Shown here: positions 55,164-64,000 of the stretch, one piece after another
Layout of the letters: every line of letters begins with the position of its first letter
Numbering within the stretch: the stretch's first letter is position 1
Assembly (NCBI GenBank): GCA_025928545.1
Contig: JAICJH010000021.1
Span: 1 to 64,000 of the forward strand
DNA length: 64,000 bases
Direction of reading: 5' to 3'
Source: Bryobacteraceae bacterium
GTDB lineage: Bacteria > Acidobacteriota > Terriglobia > Bryobacterales > Bryobacteraceae
The notes under the pieces: generated by a model
Databases searched by the model: none
What the model saw: the letters and a program-made list of their open reading frames with translations, nothing else
Told to the model about the DNA's origin: nothing
Made by a program: the position numbers and the translations under genes

Positions 55164-56692
55164 AGATCAGCCGCCGGGAAGCGATGCGAATAGCCACGCT
55201 GAGCATGGCGACTGGCGCTGTGATCCCAGATCTGGCGTGCACGCAGGCCCGGCCTGAACCAAGGCTGCTGACAAGCCAAGCCAAGCTTCCCCCGCGATTC
55301 TCTGTTCCGCTTCCGGTACCGACGGTGCTGAAGCCCGTCAACGCCAGTGCCGATACCGATCATTACGAAATGAGCGTGCGCCCCGCGAGCCTCAGAATTC
55401 TTCCGGGGCTGGAAACGGAAATCTGGGGATACGAAGGTCAGTTTCCCGGCCCTACGATCGAGGGGCGCACAGGACGGCGGGTCTCACTCCGGCTTCGCAA
55501 TCAGTTGCCTGTACCCCTCGTTCATCATCTCCACGGCGGCCACACCCCGCCGGAGAGCGACGGATATCCAACAGACCTTCTTACACCCGCGGCCGGTTTT
55601 ACGAATTCGCACATGCACGATCCCCGGGCCAATACTGCGGCAATGGAGCGCGAATACGTGTATCCAAACCTGCAGCGCCCTGCAACACTTTGGTATCACG
55701 ATCACCGCATGGACTTTACCGGGGCGCAGGTTTGGCGCGGAATGGTTGGGCTTTACATCCTGCGCGACGATCGTGAGGATCGTCTGCCGCTGCCGCGCGA
55801 CGGCAGGGAAATCCCTTTAGTGATCTGCGACCGGTCCTTTGCATCCGACGGATCATTCCTTTATCCGTCTCTGGACAAAAGTCTGCGCAGCCCCGGAATC
55901 GAGAGTTCCTACATGGGAGGCGTGCTGGGCGATGCAATTATGGTCAACGGCGCGCCCTGGCCAAAACTGGAAGTTTCCAATACGTGCTATCGTTTTCGCA
56001 TTCTGAACGCGTCAAACGCGCGACGCTATGAACTTGCTCTTGAACCTGCCGCGGGCTCTGGTCACGCGTTCATTCAGATCGGCAGCGACGGCGGACTGCT
56101 GGAAGCGCCACAAAACCGGCGTACGATACGAATTGCGCCGGCGGAAAGGGTCGATCTGATTGTGGATTTTTCCCGATACGCGGTGGGTTCAACCGTAATC
56201 CTCACGAATCGCGAAGGTTCCGGTTCGGCCGCCAGTGTCATGCAGTTTCAAGTCACGCGCAGTGAGAAGGACCCATGCACTGTGCCGGCTAAACTTTCCG
56301 AACCGCCGCTTTTGGATGTCCGTGCCGCCACGGTCACGCGGGATTTCGATTTCCGCTATCAACGCAGTTCGCGTGTCTGGACGATTAACGGCAGAGAATT
56401 CGACCCGGCGCGGATCGACGCCTACCCGAAGCTCGGGTCCACGGAGATCTGGCGATTACGCTCGGACTTCAATCATCCGGTGCATCTGCACCTCGTGCAG
56501 TTCCGGGTCCTTTCTCACGGCGGACCGCCGGAGGCTTCCGATGCAGGCTGGAAGGATACCCTCGATCTGGAACCTGGAGTGGCGGCCGAGATTCTGGTGC
56601 GCTTTACCGACTACAGGGGACGCTACGTGTTCCATTGCCATAACCTGGAACATGAGGACATGATGATGATGGGAAATTTTGAGGTGGTTTGA
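55160..56692 (+). CDS. Multicopper oxidase, CotA/bilirubin-oxidase-like, with Tat-type lipoprotein-like signal
   Basis: SRREAMRIATLSMATGAVIPDLAC; copper motifs HHLHGGH, WYHDHRM, HPVHLHLVQF, YVFHCHNLEHEDMMMMG. Confidence 0.93.
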   Translation: MKISRREAMRIATLSMATGAVIPDLACTQARPEPRLLTSQAKLPPRFSVPLPVPTVLKPVNASADTDHYEMSVRPASLRILPGLETEIWGYEGQFPGPTIEGRTGRRVSLRLRNQLPVPLVHHLHGGHTPPESDGYPTDLLTPAAGFTNSHMHDPRANTAAMEREYVYPNLQRPATLWYHDHRMDFTGAQVWRGMVGLYILRDDREDRLPLPRDGREIPLVICDRSFASDGSFLYPSLDKSLRSPGIESSYMGGVLGDAIMVNGAPWPKLEVSNTCYRFRILNASNARRYELALEPAAGSGHAFIQIGSDGGLLEAPQNRRTIRIAPAERVDLIVDFSRYAVGSTVILTNREGSGSAASVMQFQVTRSEKDPCTVPAKLSEPPLLDVRAATVTRDFDFRYQRSSRVWTINGREFDPARIDAYPKLGSTEIWRLRSDFNHPVHLHLVQFRVLSHGGPPEASDAGWKDTLDLEPGVAAEILVRFTDYRGRYVFHCHNLEHEDMMMMGNFEVV

Positions 56693-56695
56693 GCG

Positions 56696-57550
56696 ATGAC
56701 CCTGCATCGATATGCTGTGATTGTTTCCATCGTGCTGGTCGTGGTGATTGGGATCGGCGGGAGCGTAACCACGCTTGCCGAATTCGCCGCCACAGCCCCC
56801 GCGCAGACCGCATCTATCCAGTCGATTCCAACGGCAGCAGTTCATGCAGCGGGTGGAGTCCTCGCCACGTTGCTCGTTCTGATTGCAGCTCTATGGGTCG
56901 CGTTCTCCAGACAGCGAAGAGCTGTCCAGATCACGGCGTGGGCGGGCGCTGCGCTGGCCGCGATCAGTAGCGCCCTCGGTATGTCGGACCAGGCATCGGC
57001 CTCGGTCACAGTCGCGATCGTCCATGCCTGCCTTGCGCCTGTGATTCTGTCGCTGATGGTGTCACTGGTGGTTCTTACCGCACCCGCCGATTCTTCATCG
57101 GAAGAGCCACTGCTGTTGCCAGGCGGCGGGAAGCTCAGGATAGCTGCCCTTGCCGGTCCACCACTCGCACTGATCCAGATCATTTTCGGCGCGCTTTATC
57201 GCCATAAAGCCATCGGCGTATTGCTCCACATGGGCGGAGCCCTGGTGGTGTCGTTGCTGACATTGATCGTCTGTGTCGCGATCATGCAACAAATCACGCA
57301 CAGCATACCTCTCAGGAATGCCGCCGTGGTCGCGATGATCGTGGTTCTGACTCAGCTTTCGCTGGGAATCGCGGCCTTTGTGATGAGGCTGCTCGATGCC
57401 GATACAGGCACGCTCTTCCTCGCCGCCACCGTGTTGCACGTGACTGTCGGTTCAATGACACTCGCATCAACCGCGCTGTTGGCGATATACGCCCGGGGCA
57501 TTCGTCCCGCAAAAGACGATCAGAAGATCGCTTTTGGCGAATCCCAATAA
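56696..57550 (+). CDS. COX15/CtaA-like (heme A synthase-like) membrane protein
   Basis: Eight hydrophobic helices; RYAVIVSIVLVVVIGIGGSVTT; VHAAGGVLATLLVLI, VAIVHACLAPVIL, GALYRHKAIGVLLHMGGALVV, TVLHVTVGSMTLA. Confidence 0.7.
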   Translation: MTLHRYAVIVSIVLVVVIGIGGSVTTLAEFAATAPAQTASIQSIPTAAVHAAGGVLATLLVLIAALWVAFSRQRRAVQITAWAGAALAAISSALGMSDQASASVTVAIVHACLAPVILSLMVSLVVLTAPADSSSEEPLLLPGGGKLRIAALAGPPLALIQIIFGALYRHKAIGVLLHMGGALVVSLLTLIVCVAIMQQITHSIPLRNAAVVAMIVVLTQLSLGIAAFVMRLLDADTGTLFLAATVLHVTVGSMTLASTALLAIYARGIRPAKDDQKIAFGESQ

Positions 57551-58026
57551 GCAATCCATCGCCCTGCGCAAATTACGGCCAGCCACAGCAACAGCGAGAG
57601 AGCAGCGGCAAGTCGCGCTTTGGATGGAATCTCTTTGGCCGCGTCGAGCGCCGCTGTGTTGCGGTAGACGGATCGAAAATACACGGAGTGTGCGATCAGC
57701 AGACAAAGCAGAAACATCTTCAGCCGGAAGAAGGTATTGGGATAGTATGCATCGGCTTTCGCTCCTGCAAGCAGAATGCCGCAGGTGACCATCAGTGTGA
57801 GTCCCGCGTGCTTCCACGGACGGAGGGTCCTGATGAGTTCGCCGGCCGGCGCGGTCGGGAAGGCCCACCCCAGCAGACGGAGATTCGTGGCAAGAATCAT
57901 GCCGCCGAATATCGCGATGCAAGTGAGATGAGTTGACAATACGATCGGGTAGAAATACTGAGACTGCCTGACGGCCGTGAACAGCCCCGTATTCCGAATT
58001 GTTTCAGCGAATTCCGCTAGCATCAT
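57520..58026 (-). CDS. DUF6644-like four-helix membrane protein (paralog 3)
   Basis: STHLTCIAIFGGMILATNLRLLGWAFPT ... GILLAGAKADAYYPNTFFRLKM; 31-bp convergent overlap with the CtaA-like gene. Confidence 0.75.
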   Translation of the reverse strand: MMLAEFAETIRNTGLFTAVRQSQYFYPIVLSTHLTCIAIFGGMILATNLRLLGWAFPTAPAGELIRTLRPWKHAGLTLMVTCGILLAGAKADAYYPNTFFRLKMFLLCLLIAHSVYFRSVYRNTAALDAAKEIPSKARLAAALSLLLWLAVICAGRWIAYWDSPKAIF

Positions 58027-58044
58027 TTTGGTCTCCCGATCTTT

Positions 58045-58485
58045 CTACGTGAAAGCGTAAAACAGCCCGCCAAAAATAACGGGCACCCACAGAAGTAATG
58101 ACATCGCCCCCGCAATTACACCGGCTCCCGCGGACCCGCGTCGCGCCACCATGCGGTGCACGGTGTAGTTGTAAATAATGGCGATCACAAGGCAAATCAA
58201 CTTCAGCCGGAACACCTCATTGCGCGAATAGCGCTCGGGATCGGTTGAGAAAAGCAGCAGACCGGATGTAATTGCCGTCGTCAATCCGCCAAGTGTCCAG
58301 AACGTAGTTGTCCTCAGCAAATCCGATGACCTCAGGTTTTTCAAACCAAGCCCCATCAGGCGGAAGTCAACCATCGCAATGGACCCGATCGCAACCGCAA
58401 ACGACGCGATGTGAATACATTCGAGCGCGCCAAAAGCCCACTCGATCTGGTTCAGCGGATTAGTCAGTGGATCGTAAACCAGCAA
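58045..58485 (-). CDS. DUF6644-like four-helix membrane protein (paralog 4)
   Basis: CIHIASFAVAIGSIAMVDFRLMGLGLKN ... GLLLFSTDPERYSRNEVFRLKL. Confidence 0.75.
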   Translation of the reverse strand: MLVYDPLTNPLNQIEWAFGALECIHIASFAVAIGSIAMVDFRLMGLGLKNLRSSDLLRTTTFWTLGGLTTAITSGLLLFSTDPERYSRNEVFRLKLICLVIAIIYNYTVHRMVARRGSAGAGVIAGAMSLLLWVPVIFGGLFYAFT

Positions 58486-58494
58486 AGTATTCTC

Positions 58495-61400
58495 CTAGAA
58501 AATGAATTTCACTGCAACCTGCACCAGCCGGGGCGCGCCCGCTTTAACGATTTGTCCGAACAGCGCCGTGTCTATGTTCCCATTGACCGCCGAGGGCCCA
58601 AAAAACTGGGCGTGATTGAACGTGTTGAATGTTTCGAAGCGAAACTGCAGCGCTTGCGATTCGGACATATTAAAAGTCCGCAGCAAAGCCAGATCGAAGT
58701 TCAGCGCACCCGGCCCATGGAATGAACGCCGGGACGCGTTGCCCGCAGTACCCAGCGCATTTTCGCTGAAGGCCCCCGTGTTGAAGTATTTGAGACCATT
58801 TCGCGGGTTGTGGTTTAGCGCGAGTGCCGCGCCATTGTAGTCCGGCAGGTCGAGACTATAGTTGTTGACGCCGTTCGGAATACTGCCCATCAGCGAATTG
58901 TCACCGGTGCTGCGCAGCGTCACCGGGAAGCCGGAACTGGCCCGCGCGATTCCCGAAACTCCCCAACCACCCAATAACGTTCTTGCAAACTTGGTTTTCC
59001 CCGTCGGGAGGAAACGAAACTCGAAGGTCGTCACCAGATCATGCTTGAGATCGAAAGAAGACAACGAGCGCGTGGCCCGAAAGTTGAACGGATTAATGGG
59101 ATCGGACAGACTCGATGCCTGATCGATGGATTTACTGAACGTATAACTGGCCGCAACGTCCAGACGTTTGCTGGAGTGCTTAATATTCGCCTGAAGAGAA
59201 TTATAGTTCGAGTTACCGATGCTCGCGTTGTAGTCGTCGTTGCTGAAGGCGTCGCCAAGGCCGCTCCGGGTCCCGTTGATGGTCTTGCCCGCGGGAGTTA
59301 GGTAAGTCTGATCCTCAGCGAACGGTCCGCAAGTGGCAGTACCGGGTGAAACCGCGGACTCGCGACTCAGTGACAGGCAAAGCCCCGGATTACCCGGATT
59401 GGCGGAATAAACGACCAGAAGGTGATGAGCCTGTGAGCCGGCATAGCCAACGCTCGCCAACAGATTTGTTCCGAACTGACGCTCAACAGAGAGAAAATAG
59501 CTCTCATTGTAGGGGTAGGTGTTGGTAGGCGGCGGCGCCGTCATTCCCGCGATCGGTTCAAATGCCGGGAAGTCAATACCCCCGACAGGCTTCGCCGGTG
59601 AGACACCGAAAGGTGGAAAAACCAGAGGGAAAGGGTTGCCTGAGAATGCGCCGTCAGCAGCAGATCGGAACGGCTGATCGAAAAGAGGAGGACCAGGGCT
59701 CGTATAGCTCAACCCGTATGGTGGTTGAGGCTCATCGAATGCAAGGGTGTTGCCCTGGATGACCGAATAGAACATTCCATAACCCGCGCGAACGCTCATT
59801 TTACCCGGGCCACCAGTAATTCTGCCAATCAGTCCATCAGACGCGTCGGGTGACCACGCCATACCCAGTCTGGGAGCAAACCGATTCCGAGTGGGAACTA
59901 AGGTATCGGGAACTCCGGCATCGCCGGCATAGACAAGCCCTGCTGGTGCGTCGGTGAATACTTTCGATTGCTCGCCCGGAATAAAGGTAGGAACCTGGTT
60001 GTACTTCTCTGACCAATACTCCATCAAATCCCAGCGCAAGCCATAGTTCAGGACCAGGTTGGATTTCACCCTCCAGCTGTCCTGCGCGAAGCCCCCCACG
60101 TAGCGGTGGCGGGGATAATACGACTGCGAATCAGCCTGGTTGTAGTTGCTTGCCACACCGATCAAGAAGTCCGCAAAATCCGAACCGGTTTCGGAACCGG
60201 AAAACAGAAACGAGCCGTTAAAAGTCGGGTTTGGATTTACGTTGACCTTTTCGATACTTGCCTGAATTCCTCCCTTGAACGTGTGCCGTCCAAACGCGCG
60301 CGAAATATTCTCACTCGCCGAGTATGTATTGTTGGCCTGCTTCAGATTCGTGATAGGGGTGCCCATTACGAAGGAATTGAAGACGACGTTCTCGATGCCT
60401 TCAATGGACGGCGCCAGAGGAACGATGCCGGCCGTTCCCACCCCGGTCAGAAATCCCTGAGACGCAAGGCTGGTACCTACGCCTCCCGATGGCTCCCCGA
60501 CATCGTTCGATGAACGCATGAAACTCAGCCGCAGCTCATTAACGAAGTTGGCGCCGAACTGCCTTGTGGCGCCCAGATTCACCAGTTGTGCCCGTCCGAT
60601 GTTGAGGCCGTTAAACCCTGGAACTGAAGCGCCTCCCTGCCCGGTCGGATAAGGGTTATCAACGTAATAGTCATCGAAAAAGTAGTAGGCGGAGAGTGCG
60701 CCCCATAGGCTGCTGTTGCCATCCAGGCGAAAGCTCGCTTTATCGTCGCGCAGCTTCTGTCCATGCTCACCACTGGAGAAAGTTGTGGCGCCGGCGTTGG
60801 GCGCGGGTATGTATGGCAGCAGATACCGCGAGGGCGCGGACCAGGCCCGCAGCGGGATTATTCCGCCAGGAAAAACACATTGCGAGCTTGCGACGCAACT
60901 GCCCGAATAGTAAGGCTCGCCCGAAGTGACCTTGTAGCCCAGTCTTTGAGAAAGCAAGTCCGCGAGATATGGGCCCGCCACTGAGCCCGTCAATGAATCC
61001 GCTACGTCGGCGAGATTACCCGTCCGGTCCGTAGCTGACGGCACGGAAATCAGCCCCGTGTCGATTCCCTGGTTTGTCCTTGTCCCCTGATAATCCGCAA
61101 AGAAAAACGTCTTGTTCCTGCGGATGGCCCCGCCCGCGGTACCGCCAAATTGATTCTGCCGGTAAAAGCTCCGCTCGGGTGAAAAAAAGTTGCGTGCGTC
61201 CAGGTCGGTGTTGCGCAGGAACTCGAAGCCTGATCCATGCATCTGGTTGCTCCCGGACTTGGTGATAACATTCACCACGCCACCGCTCGAGTTCCCGTAT
61301 TCGGCGTCAAAGTTATTCGTGAGGACACGGAATTCGGCAATCGAATCGAGATTCGGAACGATTGCGGTGCCGCCGTTCATCAATTCCTTGACGTCGCCGC

Positions 61401-62040
61401 CATTGACAACGAAGCCATTGGCATCCTCACGCTGACCGTTAATGGATTGATTGCCGGGATTCAAACCACCGGAAGGTGCGATCGCAACTGTCGCGCCCGC
61501 CATCACAATGGAATCCGCCGTTTGAGTGGATGTTGGAATAATTCCCGCCTGCAACGCAAGCAGATCCGTAAAGCTTCGCCCGTTCAACGCCACAGCCGTC
61601 ATCGCGTGAGACGTCACGATCTCACCGGTCTGCGTGGTGGAGGTATCCACCTGAAGCGGGTTCTCGACAACGGTGATCGTGTCCATCTTTTCGCTCATCT
61701 GCAGCGTGATATCGAGCCTGACCACACCGTCGGCATCCACAACAATTCCGGATCGTTTTTGCAGGCTGAAACCAGCGGCTTCCACCTGTACCGTATAGCT
61801 CCCGACCGACAGGCCGGAGAATGTATAGTTCCCGCTGCTGTCGGATTCGGTGGCCGACGAGACTCCCTGGGCCGGTATCGAGGCGATAACGCGCGCGTGG
61901 GGCAGCACTGCGCCGCTGGGATCCTTTACCACTCCGGATATACTCCCGGTGACGGCGGCGGGACTTGCCGTACACAAACAAAAAAAGAGGAGTATGGGCG
62001 CAAGTCTCCTCAGGAGCCGCAATGCGGCTGAAATTTTCAT
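58495..62040 (-). CDS. Oar-like TonB-dependent receptor with carboxypeptidase-regulatory-like domain
   Basis: GSISGVVKDPSGAVLPHARVIAS...GNYTFSGLSVGSYTVQVEAAGF; plug ...INGQREDANGFVVNGGDVKE; YGNSSGGVVNVITKSGSNQMHGS. Confidence 0.92.
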   Translation of the reverse strand: MKISAALRLLRRLAPILLFFCLCTASPAAVTGSISGVVKDPSGAVLPHARVIASIPAQGVSSATESDSSGNYTFSGLSVGSYTVQVEAAGFSLQKRSGIVVDADGVVRLDITLQMSEKMDTITVVENPLQVDTSTTQTGEIVTSHAMTAVALNGRSFTDLLALQAGIIPTSTQTADSIVMAGATVAIAPSGGLNPGNQSINGQREDANGFVVNGGDVKELMNGGTAIVPNLDSIAEFRVLTNNFDAEYGNSSGGVVNVITKSGSNQMHGSGFEFLRNTDLDARNFFSPERSFYRQNQFGGTAGGAIRRNKTFFFADYQGTRTNQGIDTGLISVPSATDRTGNLADVADSLTGSVAGPYLADLLSQRLGYKVTSGEPYYSGSCVASSQCVFPGGIIPLRAWSAPSRYLLPYIPAPNAGATTFSSGEHGQKLRDDKASFRLDGNSSLWGALSAYYFFDDYYVDNPYPTGQGGASVPGFNGLNIGRAQLVNLGATRQFGANFVNELRLSFMRSSNDVGEPSGGVGTSLASQGFLTGVGTAGIVPLAPSIEGIENVVFNSFVMGTPITNLKQANNTYSASENISRAFGRHTFKGGIQASIEKVNVNPNPTFNGSFLFSGSETGSDFADFLIGVASNYNQADSQSYYPRHRYVGGFAQDSWRVKSNLVLNYGLRWDLMEYWSEKYNQVPTFIPGEQSKVFTDAPAGLVYAGDAGVPDTLVPTRNRFAPRLGMAWSPDASDGLIGRITGGPGKMSVRAGYGMFYSVIQGNTLAFDEPQPPYGLSYTSPGPPLFDQPFRSAADGAFSGNPFPLVFPPFGVSPAKPVGGIDFPAFEPIAGMTAPPPTNTYPYNESYFLSVERQFGTNLLASVGYAGSQAHHLLVVYSANPGNPGLCLSLSRESAVSPGTATCGPFAEDQTYLTPAGKTINGTRSGLGDAFSNDDYNASIGNSNYNSLQANIKHSSKRLDVAASYTFSKSIDQASSLSDPINPFNFRATRSLSSFDLKHDLVTTFEFRFLPTGKTKFARTLLGGWGVSGIARASSGFPVTLRSTGDNSLMGSIPNGVNNYSLDLPDYNGAALALNHNPRNGLKYFNTGAFSENALGTAGNASRRSFHGPGALNFDLALLRTFNMSESQALQFRFETFNTFNHAQFFGPSAVNGNIDTALFGQIVKAGAPRLVQVAVKFIF

Positions 62041-62102
62041 AAGAACACAGATTTCGGGCGGTCTTTTAGGCTGGCGGGACTAAGAAGCCTTCCAGAAAGT
62101 AG

Positions 62103-62132
62103 CTCCGATGCCCTCACGAGAGAGCATCGGAG
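62103..62132. repeat. Stem-loop between receptor and DUF6152-like gene
   Basis: CTCCGATGC ... GCATCGGAG perfect 9-bp inverted repeat; no strong T-run. Confidence 0.55.
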
Positions 62133-62156
62133 TGAAAGTTGAATCGGAATCGAAGT

Positions 62157-62597
62157 TTAGTTGCTGCCCGTCTGGTGGCCGGGGTCCTTGCCATCCGCAG
62201 CGGGCCGGGCGATGTCGTGATACATGCGGGTGCCGTCGGGTTTAGTCACGTAGAAAAGCGAAATTCCCTTGGAGCCATCTCGCATCGGGTGACCTGTCAC
62301 GCTGATCGAGTCACCGGGTTTGTAGGACGCCCGATTCCAGCCCTGACGTGCCATGATGTTCACGGCGCCGCCCTCCACATCCCAGACGCCAACGGTGGAG
62401 GGATCGACCCCAGCCTTGTCGGCAACCTTAATGATGATGTGGGTGTGTGGATTTTCCCAATTGTATTCCTGAACCGTACCGACGTATGTCACGTTTTTGG
62501 ACATTTCGAACATCGCGAAGGAGTGATGGGCAAATGCCGGGACGCCAAGAGCTAACGCCCCCATAACGGCGACCATGGCAATCGTCTTTGCTTTCAT
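62157..62597 (-). CDS. DUF6152-like secreted protein
   Basis: MKAKTIAMVAVMGALALGVPAFA|HHSFAMFEMSKNVTYVGTVQEYNWENPHTHIIIKVADK; AxA-type cleavage leaves HHSF. Confidence 0.85.
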   Translation of the reverse strand: MKAKTIAMVAVMGALALGVPAFAHHSFAMFEMSKNVTYVGTVQEYNWENPHTHIIIKVADKAGVDPSTVGVWDVEGGAVNIMARQGWNRASYKPGDSISVTGHPMRDGSKGISLFYVTKPDGTRMYHDIARPAADGKDPGHQTGSN

Positions 62598-63038
62598 CTG
62601 TTTAAACCTCTTTTACCTTGGGTAAGGGACTTGGACCTGGAACCGCCGCTGAGCGATCCGTACTAAGACAAAATAACAGGGTCTGAGTGCCTGACGCCAC
62701 ACCCAACCACCTCCAGGGAGGATATGTCCCGGTCTATTACCCGGCGAAACCACGCCAAGATGCGTGTCCGAGACTGTACGCGACAGTCATTAGCGGAATA
62801 TTCTTCCCGCATTTTCATGCAGTTACAACGTCGTAAAAAACTGCACGATATTTTTCGCCTTCGATGTTCGTGCAACCCAAAAACGACCGTCCAGGGCCAA
62901 CCGAGTGCCCCGAGGGACGAGTGTCGGACCATCCAGGACTGTCCGAGGCCTTATACGCATCCCCAGATCGGATATCTAATTTAGGACAGCACCGAGCGGC
63001 CACCCGGCCGACCCAATCAAACCAAGGGGAGTACCTGA

Positions 63039-64000
63039 ATGACTTTGTTGTCGCGATGCGCGTCACGTAATGTGGGAATCGGAATACTGGCGCTAACCGC
63101 CCTGATGGCCACGTTCGCCTCATTGGCGTCCGCCCAAAACGTCAGCAGTTCGCTGGAGGGAACAGTCTTTGACCCAGCGGACGCCGCTGTGCCAAGAGCC
63201 AAACTGACCCTCAAAGACGAAGGTAGCGGAAATGTCCGCCAGGCTACGGCGGATGATACGGGCTTCTTCCGGTTTCTGGCCTTGCCGGCAGGTACGTACT
63301 CGCTCAATGCCTCGGCCGCCGGGTTCAAGGGACAGACAGTCAACGGCATTACGCTCGTCCTGGCGGAAATGCGCTACACGAAAATCAATCTCACGGTCGG
63401 GAATGTGTCGGATTCAGTGTCAGTGACGGCGGATGCCACGCCGGTCCAAACCTCCTCCAGCGAAAAAGCGGCATTGATCGATTCCAATCAGTTGAGCACC
63501 GTCACCCTGAAAGGCCGGGATGTGTTTGGTTTTATGAATCTTCTGCCCGGCGTCGTCGATACGGCAACCCGCGATGTCACCTCACCCAACGGCTTGAGCA
63601 ATATCACAATCAATGGCAATACGACTTCCAAGAACTTCTCGGTTGACGGCGTCAGCAACATGGATACCTCCGGAGACGCGACCGTTCACTACGAACCCAA
63701 TATGGACGCGATTCAGGAGGTTAAGGTACTTGGCTCCAACTTTCAAGCCGAGTTCGGGCGGAATTCTGGTGGCTCAATCGCCGTAGTCACAAAGAGCGGC
63801 ACTCAGAAATTTCACGGCAGCGGCTGGTGGAATCACCGCCATGAAGGCTTTAACGCCAATGACTTTTTCAGAAACCAAAACGGGCAGGCCCGGTTGCCCT
63901 ATCGCTATAACGTGGACGGCTGGAGCCTCGGTGGCCCAGGCTACATCCCGCATCTGCTTAATACCAGCAAGACCAAGTTCTTCTTTTTTGCATCCCAGGA
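63039..64000 (+). CDS. TonB-dependent receptor, N-terminal part (runs off window end)
   Basis: ATG at 63039; MTLLSRCASRNVGIGILALTALMATFASLASAQNVSSSLEGTVFDPADAAVPRAKLTLKDEGSGNVRQATADDTGFFRFLALPAGTYSL...FGRNSGGSIAVVTKSGTQKFHGSGWW; open to the end. Confidence 0.92.
   Translation, partial: MTLLSRCASRNVGIGILALTALMATFASLASAQNVSSSLEGTVFDPADAAVPRAKLTLKDEGSGNVRQATADDTGFFRFLALPAGTYSLNASAAGFKGQTVNGITLVLAEMRYTKINLTVGNVSDSVSVTADATPVQTSSSEKAALIDSNQLSTVTLKGRDVFGFMNLLPGVVDTATRDVTSPNGLSNITINGNTTSKNFSVDGVSNMDTSGDATVHYEPNMDAIQEVKVLGSNFQAEFGRNSGGSIAVVTKSGTQKFHGSGWWNHRHEGFNANDFFRNQNGQARLPYRYNVDGWSLGGPGYIPHLLNTSKTKFFFFASQ

Overview
The window looks like a chromosomal segment of an Acidobacteriota bacterium, probably Solibacter/Bryobacter-like. 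This is inferred from a TIGR03435-type protein, Oar-like TonB receptors with N-terminal carboxypeptidase-regulatory-like domains, and COG3379-like phosphohydrolases. No database search was possible. Most of it is housekeeping: clpC (5' truncated), HU/IHF proteins, an M50 protease, prepilin peptidase, rpmE, recO, glyQ-glyS-ppdK, tatA, thiG, thiO, an EF-G paralog and a LysM lytic transglycosylase. It carries three tRNAs (Gln-CUG, a CAU tRNA, Leu-UAA) and rnpB (RNase P RNA). Accessory content includes HicAB-like and HigBA-like toxin-antitoxin pairs, a HipA-like protein, two PEBP paralogs, an operon with two AP-superfamily enzymes, an imperfect intergenic direct repeat and several bidirectional terminators. 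The best candidate for an undescribed system is ~53.7-62.6 kb. There, four DUF6644-like four-helix membrane paralogs share the motif H-x8-G-x5-[DN]-[LF]-R-L-[LM]. They lie in two convergent operons with a Tat-type CotA-like multicopper oxidase, a COX15/CtaA-like protein, another His-containing membrane protein, a TonB receptor and a DUF6152-like secreted protein whose predicted mature N-terminus is His-His. A membrane/periplasmic copper or heme redox module is proposed as inference. Secondary leads are a near-duplicate of the rnpB 3' end 4.17 kb away flanking one large gene, and two small-ORF loci with strong Shine-Dalgarno sequences.
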